Source: Endocalyx cinctus
Taxonomy: Eukaryota > Ascomycota > Sordariomycetes > Amphisphaeriales > Apiosporaceae
DNA length: 64,000 nucleotides
Assembly (NCBI GenBank): GCA_001600455.1
Contig: BCKC01000002.1
Location: 3,114,171-3,178,170 of the forward strand
Reading direction: 5' to 3'
The position numbers were made by a program, and so were the translations under genes. Below are positions 42,993-53,963 of this stretch, piece after piece. Each line of letters starts with the position of its first letter. Position 1 is the stretch's first letter. Under the pieces are notes generated by a model. That model saw only the letters and a program-made list of their open reading frames with translations, had not been told where the DNA came from and ran no database searches.

Positions 42993-45732
42993 GGCGAATT
43001 TTGGTGCGCAAGCGATACTATATAAACGTATCACAAGTTAAGATAAAAAGAAGATGCGAATCAAAGCTTATAATATTATCATGCACTTGGAGAGAAAATG
43101 CACCGAATGAGTCACTTTTCCCTTTCTGTGCAGTTAAAAGATTCACAAAAACACGGGTGTGACAATATTCTGTGCCCCGCGCAATTGAGTCTGCCCCTCC
43201 AGTGTATACAGCCCCGCGATGGATAATTGGTAGATATCAATTAGCAGATATCGTTTCCTGTTAGGGTCCTACAAGTAGACTAGACCGGATTAGGTTAAAG
43301 TCATTTCACCATTGCAATGTTGATGCACGGACCATACGTCAATTGGAGGTATTTTCCCAGCTGCCCGTATGCTTACCTAATAACATAGGTAGCTGCTCAA
43401 AGGCCAGCTCCTGCTCAACGCTTAATTGCCGTATTTGGGCATGAGCTCTATTATTATTACCTCGCTGCAAAAAGAAAGAGCTGTACGGAGTACTCTGTAG
43501 AAGCTATCAGACTTCACATCCTCCTTTCTCAACAGAATAAATAGTTGTAAATCAGACTCATCGGTTGAGAATCATGTTCAAGATCATATATATATATATA
43601 GATCTGAAACTATTTTCTCTTCAAATCTTCATATAGGGATATATATACCTAAGCATATTCATGTCATGTATCTAAGATAGGTACTACTTCTTGAAAATGT
43701 TGGAAACGAGATATACGGAGTACAAACCTTTGTACACTGTAATAATAGTGACTCAAAGGCCAGTATGGAAATGATATCCTATGCCCTGCCGAAGCTCATT
43801 ACCAACCAAGTTTGATAATCGTTAAAATGGAACAACTGGACCTTTCTATGTAGTGTAGGAAATGAGAAATCTTGATTTACATTAGCTAGTTGATTCAGTT
43901 AGTAATAAAAAAAAGGCAGCTCTTCTATTGTAGTCATTACCGAGAACGGTGGACTAGGATGTATGTGTATGTATGTATACAGATTGAGAGTCATCTTACT
44001 AACGTACCCTTGTCAACAACAGCTGTTCTCGCGCGCTCCTAATTATCAAGAGATGAACACGTTTCATCAAAAAAAGGGAGAGAGATTCACGCGATCGTTA
44101 CGGTAAATTAACGCCTGGCTAGAAGATAAGCCAGACCTGGAACGTGCCAACGAAGTCAGGGTGGATCAATCAATCATATTTTGGATGGCGCAGCGTTACT
44201 GGAACGGGATTGTTCGTTATCTCGAGAAAAGAGTCAAAACCCGGCTCTTCCGATTACGGGGTACCCACCGGCCCAGCTAGGACTCATCATGGTAATGAAT
44301 CCTCTCCAACAGGAATTTCATAATTTAGAACAGCTTATCCGAACATAATGCCCACATTGGATCCATCCATGGGTACAGTTCTCACGTGAGCACTTTCTTG
44401 TCTTTCCTAACTGCGTGTTCCTGCATTCGAATGCCCGGTGTATCCAGGGATAGTACCAAAAATATAAACTGACGTATGTAGTGGCTTAACCCGCAAAGCA
44501 CATACGTGTACGTACCTTTAAACAACTTTTGAAACGCCTCGTCATCATTATATGCTCACGTTTAGTATATATGTGCGTAGTAGATGGATGTTTAATGCTT
44601 TTATGCCTTTCTAATAGGAGGTATTTACCTACTTACATAGTAACACAGTAAGTACTTACTTATATAGTATTTGTTTGTTTGTTTATGCTAGGTATCTGTC
44701 TTTACCTAACACTTACTTAACCTAGTAGGTATTTTATTTTAATTACCCGCTATACGCAGTAATTGTATACTATCTATACTGCTTACCTATTTATAGTTGT
44801 AAGAGGAAATTATTAGAGTACGGAGTATTTAGGTAGTTAATTTGACTATTGACAACCTTGGAACTTACTGTGTACTACTATGTACTCCGTACTCAGTATC
44901 CTTTTTTCTTTTTCTTATTGTCATTTTGAACCATGTGTCATGAAGTCCACTATATGCGATAATCTTCTCAGCCTCTTTCATCAGCTGAAATGAGGGCGTG
45001 CCACGCAATATTTTCTTTCCTCTCGCTAGCATACTTCATAAGCCACTAAGGGACGGAGCATCCCTTGTATTATAGTCACACTGTCCGATCAATCTTTTAC
45101 TCAATAGGCGCTTACGCAAGGTTTGAAAGCATATCCCAGGCTACTTGGCATCTCATCTACTTTGTAAACACTTTCCATCGTCTTCTACGGAGATGACACA
45201 TCATCCAATTTGGATGTGTATATCGATGACTACAACTTGAAGAAATTTAGTGTTTTAGACCCATCAAAAACATATTATCAACCAATATGTTAAGTTATGT
45301 CGTGACAGTTGTAGATGAGATTAAGCAACATCTTGACAGCACGGTTCACATGTAAATAGCACAAAACATCATTTAATATATGAGTGGGTAACTTCTGGTA
45401 TTTATCGCTGAACCGGGAGATATCTAATACCTAGAGAGCGAGTTGAAGCTAGATCCGTCCACCAGGTTCAAAGTTAAGGGTGTAACCGCCAATTGCCAAA
45501 AATAAAATTATAATCCAAAAAGCCCAAGCCAAAAAAAAAAAAATAATACCACACACTCCATCAACGTGGTCTCTTACAATTTAGTCCATCTCCATACTTC
45601 CCCAATAACATGATTAGCTATCAAGAACAGAACATGACAGAATGATAACAAAATAGTTGGCAGACACCCTAAAACAATGAACCCTTGAGCGGTGGGGGAT
45701 GAGCCCAACTACAAGTGGAAACAGCAGGAGGC
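42993..45732. other. Intergenic region upstream of ProRS, downstream of the kinase gene
   Basis: The first few hundred bases are the ProRS promoter. The rest is AT-rich with no recognisable gene. Four copies of TACGGAGTA/TACTCCGTA cluster here (43484, 43714, 44819, 44883). Positions 44620-44850 are dense in ACTTACTTA/TACCTA words, and a TTTG repeat lies at about 44670-44685. Confidence 0.6.
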
Positions 45733-47682
45733 TTAGTGAGCCTCTTGACAGTGACCAACCCACTCAACATCGCCGAAATCATGGCGCCTCTCCCTGCGCC
45801 AATTCCAGTCTCGGCCCTTATTCCATGGGCAACCACGTGATGTGACACGATCTCGGTTCCATTTTTGTCCAAATTGGTTATCGTGATCCCAAAATCCGAG
45901 TCCGGTGCCGTAGACATTGCTATTAAAACCGTGATCAAATTGTTGACGTCGAGACTTAAAAGTGTAATCAGGAGAAACAGGATCGGACCGTCCGTTGTAG
46001 GCCCGGCGACGTTCTCCTAGCGCCGCCCACTTGTCCAAGGCATTGCGCTTCGAAGGAGGAGAGTAACGAGGAGGAAATTGTTTTGGCTGTTCAACAGCAA
46101 CGGGTTCGTAGAAGAAGAACCCGTCGGCGACCATATCACTATCGATATCGTGGACGACAACGTCATCGACAGGCGAAGCCTCTGGCTTCTCATCAGCAGA
46201 CGCTTGCGCCTGGGGCAAGGATGCCGGATCCTGCTGAACGGGGGTGCTCTCTCGGTTACTCTCCTGACTCCAGGTTCGGGAATTGAGTTCCTTAAGCGCT
46301 TGGAGCTGACGAGCCAGCTCCTCTTCATCCTCCTCCTCATCTTCTTCCCACATGTCGCTCCAGCTCTTCGAAACTGCATCCTTTTGCTTTCCAAAAACCA
46401 TCGACATGGCGTTCAAAGTAGGCTTAGCCTTCGACATGGTGATTGGCAGAGAGCCGGCAGCTGGGGATACCTTAGCACCGACTCGGGAAGGCATGTCAAC
46501 AGGTTTGGACATTTTGAGCGAGTTCATGGACATGCCGAGATTCGAAGTAAGCACAGACGAGATGGAAGGCGTCTGGGCCGAACCCGAGAACCAATCCACC
46601 GTTCCTTCGGACTTGGGGAATAGATCTTCCGTGTAGCTTTCGTTGTCGGGGATGGCGCTGAGTTGACGAATGGGCTGCGCCGGGCTGGCGTGAAGAGCCT
46701 TGGCCCACGGGAAAGCGCCGGTATCCATTTGGGGACTCTGGATGGACGGCGTGCGAAGAGGTTCGCGGTTGGCGGTGGCGATACCGGCACGGTCGGTGGT
46801 GCAGAAGTCATCCAAGGCCTCGTCAAGAGTTGTGAAGCTAACGACGCGGCGAAGTGCGCTCTTAGCACCAACCAGGGATCGTTTGCGAGGGTCGAGGTTC
46901 ATGCATTCGACGATAACCTCGTAAGTGTCTTGGGACATGGAAGGGAAGACGTCGAATAGGGATTGCTTGTCTCGAGAGAAGTCGAGGAAGAGCGGATCAG
47001 ATTCGGTCGGAGTAGTAAATGGGTTTCGAGAAAAGAGAATGTTGAGAAGACAGATGCCGATAGCCCAAATATCAGCTTGAGCGGGCGAGTAACCGGCACC
47101 GGCGGAATCGTATTGTTCTGGTGACATGTAACGATCACTGCCGACGGCCGATTCGTAGCTCCACTTCTCCGTGGTTGCCAAACCGAAATCACCGAGCTTC
47201 ATAGCGCCAGACTCGGTAAGGAAAATGTTCTCGGGTTTGATATCACGGTGGTAGATGCCTTTGGAATGCATGTACGACACGGCATCGACTAGTTCGATCA
47301 TGAAGCGACGCACGTGCTCGGTCTCCAAAGGACCATATCCAGTTCGAATCGCTTCGTAGAGATCTCCACGGGAGCAATATTCGAGGACTAGATACACGTG
47401 AGCATCGGTTTCAAAGGTGTGAATTAGGTTGACAATGTTCGGATGATTTCCAAGTCGACGGTGAGAAAACAGCTCCTCGGATCGTTCGTCAACGGCGTAG
47501 TCGATACCGGCTTCGTTAGCGGCGGACTTCTTAGTCATGCACTTGATAGCAACATGTTCGTTGGTCTGCAGGTCCATAGCCAGAAAGACCATTCCGAATG
47601 AGCCATGGTTGAGTGGGGAGATGGTTTGAAACCTCCCGTCGAGCAAAACGCCATCGTGAAAGTTGTTTCTCAAGCATTCCAT
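45733..47682 (-). CDS. KSP1: Ser/Thr protein kinase, Ran1/Ksp1-like
   Basis: Single exon, 649 residues. The kinase domain spans about residues 18-290. It has a glycine loop LNHGSFGMVF, ATP-anchoring lysine in HVAIKCM, catalytic loop HRDIKPENIFL, DFGLAT and an activation segment VGSDRYMSPEQ. All key residues are present, so it should be active. The N-terminal sequence HDGVLLDGRFQTISPLNHGS is typical of the fungal Ran1/Pat1/Ksp1 group. These kinases restrain meiosis in fission yeast (Ran1) and act in TORC1-linked control of autophagy and filamentous growth in budding yeast (Ksp1). The role here is inferred by family. After the domain comes a long disordered tail. It has an acidic coiled segment near residues 436-465 (WEEDEEEDEEELARQLQALK) and a basic, Arg/Asp-rich C-terminus. 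No intron is needed. Confidence 0.85.
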   Translation of the reverse strand: MECLRNNFHDGVLLDGRFQTISPLNHGSFGMVFLAMDLQTNEHVAIKCMTKKSAANEAGIDYAVDERSEELFSHRRLGNHPNIVNLIHTFETDAHVYLVLEYCSRGDLYEAIRTGYGPLETEHVRRFMIELVDAVSYMHSKGIYHRDIKPENIFLTESGAMKLGDFGLATTEKWSYESAVGSDRYMSPEQYDSAGAGYSPAQADIWAIGICLLNILFSRNPFTTPTESDPLFLDFSRDKQSLFDVFPSMSQDTYEVIVECMNLDPRKRSLVGAKSALRRVVSFTTLDEALDDFCTTDRAGIATANREPLRTPSIQSPQMDTGAFPWAKALHASPAQPIRQLSAIPDNESYTEDLFPKSEGTVDWFSGSAQTPSISSVLTSNLGMSMNSLKMSKPVDMPSRVGAKVSPAAGSLPITMSKAKPTLNAMSMVFGKQKDAVSKSWSDMWEEDEEEDEEELARQLQALKELNSRTWSQESNRESTPVQQDPASLPQAQASADEKPEASPVDDVVVHDIDSDMVADGFFFYEPVAVEQPKQFPPRYSPPSKRNALDKWAALGERRRAYNGRSDPVSPDYTFKSRRQQFDHGFNSNVYGTGLGFWDHDNQFGQKWNRDRVTSRGCPWNKGRDWNWRRERRHDFGDVEWVGHCQEAH

Positions 47683-49300
47683 GACGTTGTCTCAACTGGG
47701 AGACTCGATGTACTCAAATTAAGAGATGATGTGATTACGGATAATCACTGAGTGGTCGTACAGGTGTACAAGTTTTTGTTTACCCCTTTTCCCAGTCTAT
47801 TTATTTGGGGTATCCGTGAACTGAATGAACCGGAAAATGAGTCTTGTATGTTTCTGTGTACAGTTACTCGATTTGTCGAAAAAATAGAGATAATAACAAG
47901 TGCGCCGTGAGAGTATGCCAACCCAAGAGAAAGGAAATGTGAAAATTGAAAATTGAAAAAAAGAGGTGTAAAAAAGAAAAAGTAGTCAAAGAGATATACA
48001 GGTTTTCGAATGCGGGTCAAAATGTAACTACAGGTCGTTAAAGGTCAGAGGCTCATTGATGGGTATTTCAAACAAATGAAAAGAGGCAAAATAGTCGTGA
48101 ATAGGATTGGGGGACCTTGGGTCCTGAAAGAATGTGAAGAAAGTCGTTATAACATGAAGACGATGAAACGATAAAGGAAACTTTTTGTTTGGATTGTAAG
48201 GTGTTTTTGTTGTTAGGAACAGAGTCCTTGAGGTGTGCTTGGGTGTTGTTGTGATGTTGCAGTTCAACGTGAGCCAACAGATAGGACCGGACGGCGATGC
48301 CTGCGAGGCAAATGAATTCCTGCGATATCAGCACACCGAACACTACTCTTTACAGTGACATCCGAGCAGGTCGATGTACGCTTTTAATATGTGCAGACGA
48401 CGAGTGATTGATCGTTGAGAGGAGCGGTGGTAATCAAGTAGGCAGGATCACTCGAGTCGGTAAGTATGAGTTGTCGATGAAGATTAATAGTCGAAAGTTG
48501 AAGAGACTCGAAAGAGTCAGCTGGTGAAGACACGTTGAACTCGGAGGCAGTCGGAGAGATATATTTTATGACTCTTCTTGTCCTTCTTCGATGGGAGATT
48601 GCTTGTATTTGTTGCCGTTGCAAGGTGGACCTTGGTGTAGAAGCGGATCCAGATGATTTGACGGAGTCAAACTGGCAAGTGACGTGTTAAGCTATAGCGT
48701 GTGTTCATACAAGGTAGACGACAACTTGGTCCTAAGAAATCGGTGGAATCCTCAAGAGTTTTAATTGAAATCAGGTCGTCGTCGAGAAATTGATTAAAGT
48801 GATATCAAAATGGATAAAAAGAAGTTACTGTGAAGCAATGAAGTTCAAGAGGAAGAAAAAGGGAAAGGCTGTCAGAGAGATATGATTCAGTGATCAGTCA
48901 AAGGAAGGAAGAGAGGGTATAAGGTTGAATGATTATTAGGTAGGGGGGTTGGAGGTCTGAGAGTAAGTTCTTTCTCTCGTAGACTTTGATGAACAAAAAG
49001 CACGGGGAAGCTGTTTGAAGATGACAAGAGAAAAGGAACAGGGAGCGACGATGAAGATAAAAGGTAAAAGGCAGGAAAGATACGATAGGTAAAAAAAAGA
49101 GGTGTCGGTAAGAAAGAAGCGGTAGGAAATGGATAGAGTCTAGGTTAGTGTAGAGAGAGAACGTCGACCAAGATAGGATTGGGCAAAGTCGTAGCAGAAG
49201 GGGGGTGTGGAAGATGAATAAACTAGCTTACACTAGGTAGGTGGGTTGGTCATGCACCGGATTGGGTGGGACGACAATGGAGTGATGCAGGGCAGTGAAG
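47683..49300 (-). promoter_or_regulatory. Probable promoter and long CT-rich leader of the Ksp1-like kinase gene
   Basis: Read on the minus strand, roughly 1.6 kb upstream of the kinase start is strongly pyrimidine-rich, with few ORFs and none recognisable. Long CT-rich leaders are common for fungal regulatory kinases. Several short minus-strand ORFs of 79-91 codons (within 47745-48623) could act as upstream ORFs if this region is transcribed. Their use is inferred, not shown. Confidence 0.4.
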
Positions 49301-52300
49301 AAGGTTAGTAGGCCCTGGGTTTATGCAATGATGGATGTACGTACAGGTACAGGGGGGCAAGGGACACGAGGACTACGAAGATAAAAGGCAAGGAAGGGAA
49401 AAGAGCAGAACAAGGAGAAACAAGTCAAAGCTCTTTGTTATCCCCAGGGTAGCGTGTAGAAGACAGTAAACAAAGACAGTATCAAATCTCTCAGCATGAC
49501 AATGAATAGTGGAAATAGTAGTAATGACGATAGTGTATTTAGAACAAGTTCTATTCGAAGTGCCACGGCATAAGATAACCGAGTACATGAGGAAGACTCG
49601 CATGAGAAGCAATATTATAGGAGCCAGACCAGCAAAATGAGATGGCTTGGACGGGTAAACGAAAGTATCTCAGTAACCCAATAGTAAGACATTCAGATGA
49701 GACCTTGCTTGAATCCAGGCTTCTCTACAGTGCGGAAGAAGCTCTGCAGTATATGAATGAAAATGTGTACTATGTACAATCGTATAAATGAAGGGCCCGT
49801 AAGTACCGAGTACTCAGATTACGGGTGGGAACGTATGGAAGTGGTGAGTCAACGGTGACCGACCACGCGGACTTACCCCATGAGAAGTGGTGAAGGAACT
49901 AAAGAAGAAACGGCACGGTATACAATAAATAGCGTAGTGACATATCGACCCTACGTAACAGGGATCATCTTCACCGCCATCTACCTCGAAAGATTGTACA
50001 CAATAACAGTTTCTAGGCAAATTGAAGGTTGCAATCAGTAAGTAAGAAACGTAGAGGACGGGTATTACTGATAGGCAACCGGTTTGTTGACATGTACTAT
50101 GTATACTACGTATAAGTACCCTGTATTTGGTGATAAGTATACAAATTACTTCGACCCGGGCTGCTTGTACACGTGTTTTAGTGGAATTATGGCGTATTTT
50201 AGTTATCTTCAAGCACTAATTAAAGATGGAATATACGCTGGAAGACGGAAAACTGGAGTAGACTTTCTAGCATCTTCTGTTTCACTTGCTAAGCTGTCCA
50301 ATATATCATTGGTGGTAGAGCAGGGACAAGATATGCACTCCTTTCTATTTGCATATCATTCAGTAATGCTGAGAAGCTGTTTGGTTAATTATGCGTTTTG
50401 TTCGTTTTTGACCGCCTTTGTGTAATTTCAATTCCTGCAGGTTTATCACGAAAGGATACTCTTTATTTTTCGATTCTTTATTTTCTTTTTCTTTGTTTTC
50501 TAATAAATAAATAAACAAATAAGTTAGATAAATAAATAGATAAGTATTTATCTGATACCTAAAATTGTTTAGATGTTTAGGGGATATCCGAATATATTTG
50601 ATATGTCTTTCATCCATACTGTAGATATCTTGGATGTAAGTTGAAAATATATCATATCCCTAGAAGTACTCCGTATATGCTGCTTTGATGATTTGCTATT
50701 TTATCTGGAGTGCCCTATATATTTAGTGTACCGTTCAGTACTGTACTGTAATAGAATAATTTGAGTTCGGCCGGTGCGCAACTCAAAAAATTTGGAACTC
50801 GTCTGATACCTATGACATTAAAAATGATGCAATACCATATAATATTATATATCGTAGATGATGATCTCACCCTTGTTAGATTTCGGCATGAAAAGGATTG
50901 GGGTAATTGGAAAGAAACATTCCAGAGATGTGTCCTTTTTTTTTTTTTTTTTTAAAGGGAGTATCCGGGTGTAACGGTTGAACAACAATAACAATAATAA
51001 TACACAAGACGTAGGTTGATCTGAGGAAAACGGTTATTATATTATTTATTTACTTTAGATTGCCAAATGCCGTCATGTTTCGTAGAGATCACGATGCATC
51101 GTGTTCGTTCAAATAGTTTCAAGTTCATATCTCATATGTCTCTACATTGTACTTGTATATGTTCTTTCCGTTTGCAGACGGACTTTTCCCCTTTCCCTGG
51201 CCAACTTTACCCAGCGAATTGGCTTTAGACAATGTCTCTCTCCATCTTATGTCGTACATCAGCGTTAACTTCATAGGGGTTGGTTTTGTTTTAAAAAAGA
51301 AAACACGAGATTCGTCATCCATCAGACCGACTATATACGTGTAGTATCTATACATACATATTACTATCTCCGATTTGATAACACTTGACACAAATAGTTA
51401 CATAGTAAAGAGAATGATCACCGCTGCCAGCATTCAAAGGACTGTAATAAGTGGGTTTCATCGATGTGCAAACGATATGCGACATGGTTGTCATCTCTAC
51501 ACTGCGTATACACTACCTTACATTCCCCCGTTTCCCCCAACTGAACTGCCGCTCCTCCACCGTAGTACACTAGGCTTGCGCATCCTGACGCATATAACAC
51601 ACTATGCTATCCATTATTCTCGTTTCTTTTACCATTCTGTCGGTCGATAGTGGTATGGTTGCTAGGCTTTTTGGAACGTCAAAGCGACGAAAACTTGTTT
51701 AATTATCGTGTGATGAGGGACAATATAATTCACGATAAACTCTTTTAAACACACTCCCTTCAACTACATACATAGTATACATTACACCGCCATACATTTT
51801 AAGGTAACTGTAGCTCGTAGTATAATACAAAACGAAAAGATAAATACTGTAATACCTACACGATACGATATTAGGGATTCAGCCCAAAGTGTACAGGCTG
51901 GTACACTAAATGCAGATGTCAGACAAGATATGTAGAGTACTATGCAGTCTTAGAATCCTATGCAGGTGGTGGTACATTATAGGTGATATTCTCAAGATAC
52001 CCCTATTTTTATTTTGTTTTCTTGTCTCGGTTACCCACATACACTGGGAAACTAATATCTTATCCTTATCACTGAATTACCGGCATCTTAACTTTCAACG
52101 GGTTTATTATTATTTTTTCCTCCGATTTAGTATATCACGATATCACGAAATCACGATATGACGGTGACCGCTTCCAAGATCGATATTTTTTTTTTTCCAA
52201 TCCTAGTGTAAATTTGATGCATAGTTCTTTATTTGACACACAATTATACCCTGTGAGTTCGTGGGTGTGTGGAACATATTCGAAATCGGGCTGCATTTTT

Positions 52301-52718
52301 TTCCCAACCCCCAGTTCTCATCGGACGCCTTAACCATTTAGGCTCTTTTACTTCTTGACCGCCTTCTCAACGATACATCCTTCAAGCATCTTTCCACACC
52401 TAACCCAGCGTTAGAGAGAAGTTACAGATCCGATTCGGCCATGGTCCCGAACTTAGCGTAGTAATGACCAGGAAGGAGAATTTTTGAATCTCTATTTTCT
52501 TGTCAATAAGAAAAAAAAAATTTTTTTTGTTGCAAAGCGCGTCTTTCTCGCGAACCTTCACCGCTATCTTTATCAACGGTTATGCTAACAATAGTTCCCG
52601 GAATCTAATATCTAAACCAAGAGAACGACAACACGGGGTGGATACCAAATCGCCGGATAATCCGTCGAAAAATAATAAGAGATTTTAAGATTACTACGCG
52701 TACATCCTTTCAGAAATC
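49301..52718. other. Intergenic spacer before the enolase-phosphatase gene
   Basis: No recognisable gene. It contains one TACTCCGTA copy (50667), an ATAAATAA stretch at about 50500-50545, a T-run at 50937-50954 and GATATCACGATATCACG-like short repeats at about 52131-52160. The minus strand at 52323-52344 resembles a tRNA A-box but no complete tRNA can be folded. The end of the region is the enolase-phosphatase promoter. Confidence 0.55.
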
Positions 52719-53963
52719 ATGGCCGCATCAAGCGCTTCAAAGGCTGTACTACTAGACATCGGTAAGGAGGCAATCCAACCAACCTGCTGATGACTTTTAT
52801 TTCTTTCTTTTTCTTTTTATGTCATTCACTTCTTTTTCACCGTTATTATGAACATATGACTATGTCGCATTAGCCTTTTACAACATTGGCTAATACGCGT
52901 CCATATACTAGAGGGGACAGTATGCCCAATTTCCTTTGTTAAGGACGTTTTGGTAAGGACATCTCCAATTTCTGGCGTCTCCCCCAATTTCCTGTGACCA
53001 CTGAAATGTTGCCTGAAATGTGGTACGGCCCTGCGATGAGACTGATACGGTGATTGCGTGCGCAAAACGGCGAGTGTCCCTGCGGTGCTATTCGTCGTTG
53101 TCCAACAACAACTAACCGCAGACTTCCATGACCGGAAGCATCCTACGTCCTATATGTATCTTTACGTGGCCCAATCTCACCACGCGATCCGCAAATAAAA
53201 ATACTCGCAGCCGTTTGATTTGCTAGTCGCGGCTCCGCCCCGGTTTCTGTGAACCAGATTTTGACTGCCGGTGCAAAAGGCTCCTATTGGCTTATTTCAG
53301 CTGAAAAAAAAAACAGGCCGGCTTCGCTGATTCTTGAACTAGTTTCCCTATGCTCTGAAGGTTCTTCCCACCACTCTAAACAGCCAATGGGACGCGCCCG
53401 AATTCTCAAAGTATAAGGATGCATTTCCACCTGAGTTCTCCTCTTCCAAGGAAGCCCTAGAGGCACATGTCCGGGATCTTATGTCGAAAGATGTCAAGAT
53501 ATCTTACCTGAAGAGTCTACAGGGCTACCTGTGGGAAGCAGGTTATGCCGCGGGCGAATTAAAGTGTCCCTTGTTCCCGGACGTGGCTGCAAAAATTGCG
53601 ACGTGGCGCGAAAAGGGTTTCCCAGTGATGATTTATTCTTCTGGATCGGTACCAGCTCAGAAGCTGCTCTTCAAACACACCAATGCGGAACCGTCTGATC
53701 TCTCACCACAGATATCAGACTGGTTTGACACCGTTAATGCAGGGCCCAAGACCGAGGTCTCTAGCTATCAGACTATTGCTGGAAAGCATCCCGAGATCCC
53801 TATCGACGGGTGGCTTTTTCTTAGCGACAACGTACGGGAAGTGGAAGCGGCCGAGGGCTCTGGAATGCGCGCCATCGTCATACGGAGACCTGGAAACGCC
53901 GGTTTAGCCGACGTGTTTGCGCGATTCTCAGTTGCAGATACTTTTGATAGCATCGAGTGGTAG
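52719..53963 (+). CDS. UTR4: Enolase-phosphatase E1 (methionine salvage)
   Basis: Three exons, 52719-52761, 52912-52952 and 53343-53963, give 234 residues, normal for the family. This HAD-superfamily enzyme converts 2,3-diketo-5-methylthiopentyl-1-phosphate, via enolisation and dephosphorylation, to the acireductone in the methionine salvage pathway. Conserved stretches are the nucleophile loop VLLDIEGTVCPISFVKDVLF (built from all three exons), GYLWEAGYAAGELK, the motif II serine in MIYSSGSVPAQKLLFKHT, WFDTVNAGPKT with the motif III lysine, and the acidic FLSDNVREVEAA. The split codon G/AG encodes Glu of DIEGT. Intron 2 is 390 bp, far longer than other introns in this window. The long stretch of exon 3 that starts at an internal ATG (53481) would lack the catalytic N-terminus, so the three-exon model is preferred. 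Confidence 0.94.

Noticed and set aside
52323..52344. tRNA-like A-box on the minus strand
   Set aside because: The D-arm-like words are there, but I could form no anticodon stem, no B-box at the right distance and no acceptor stem.
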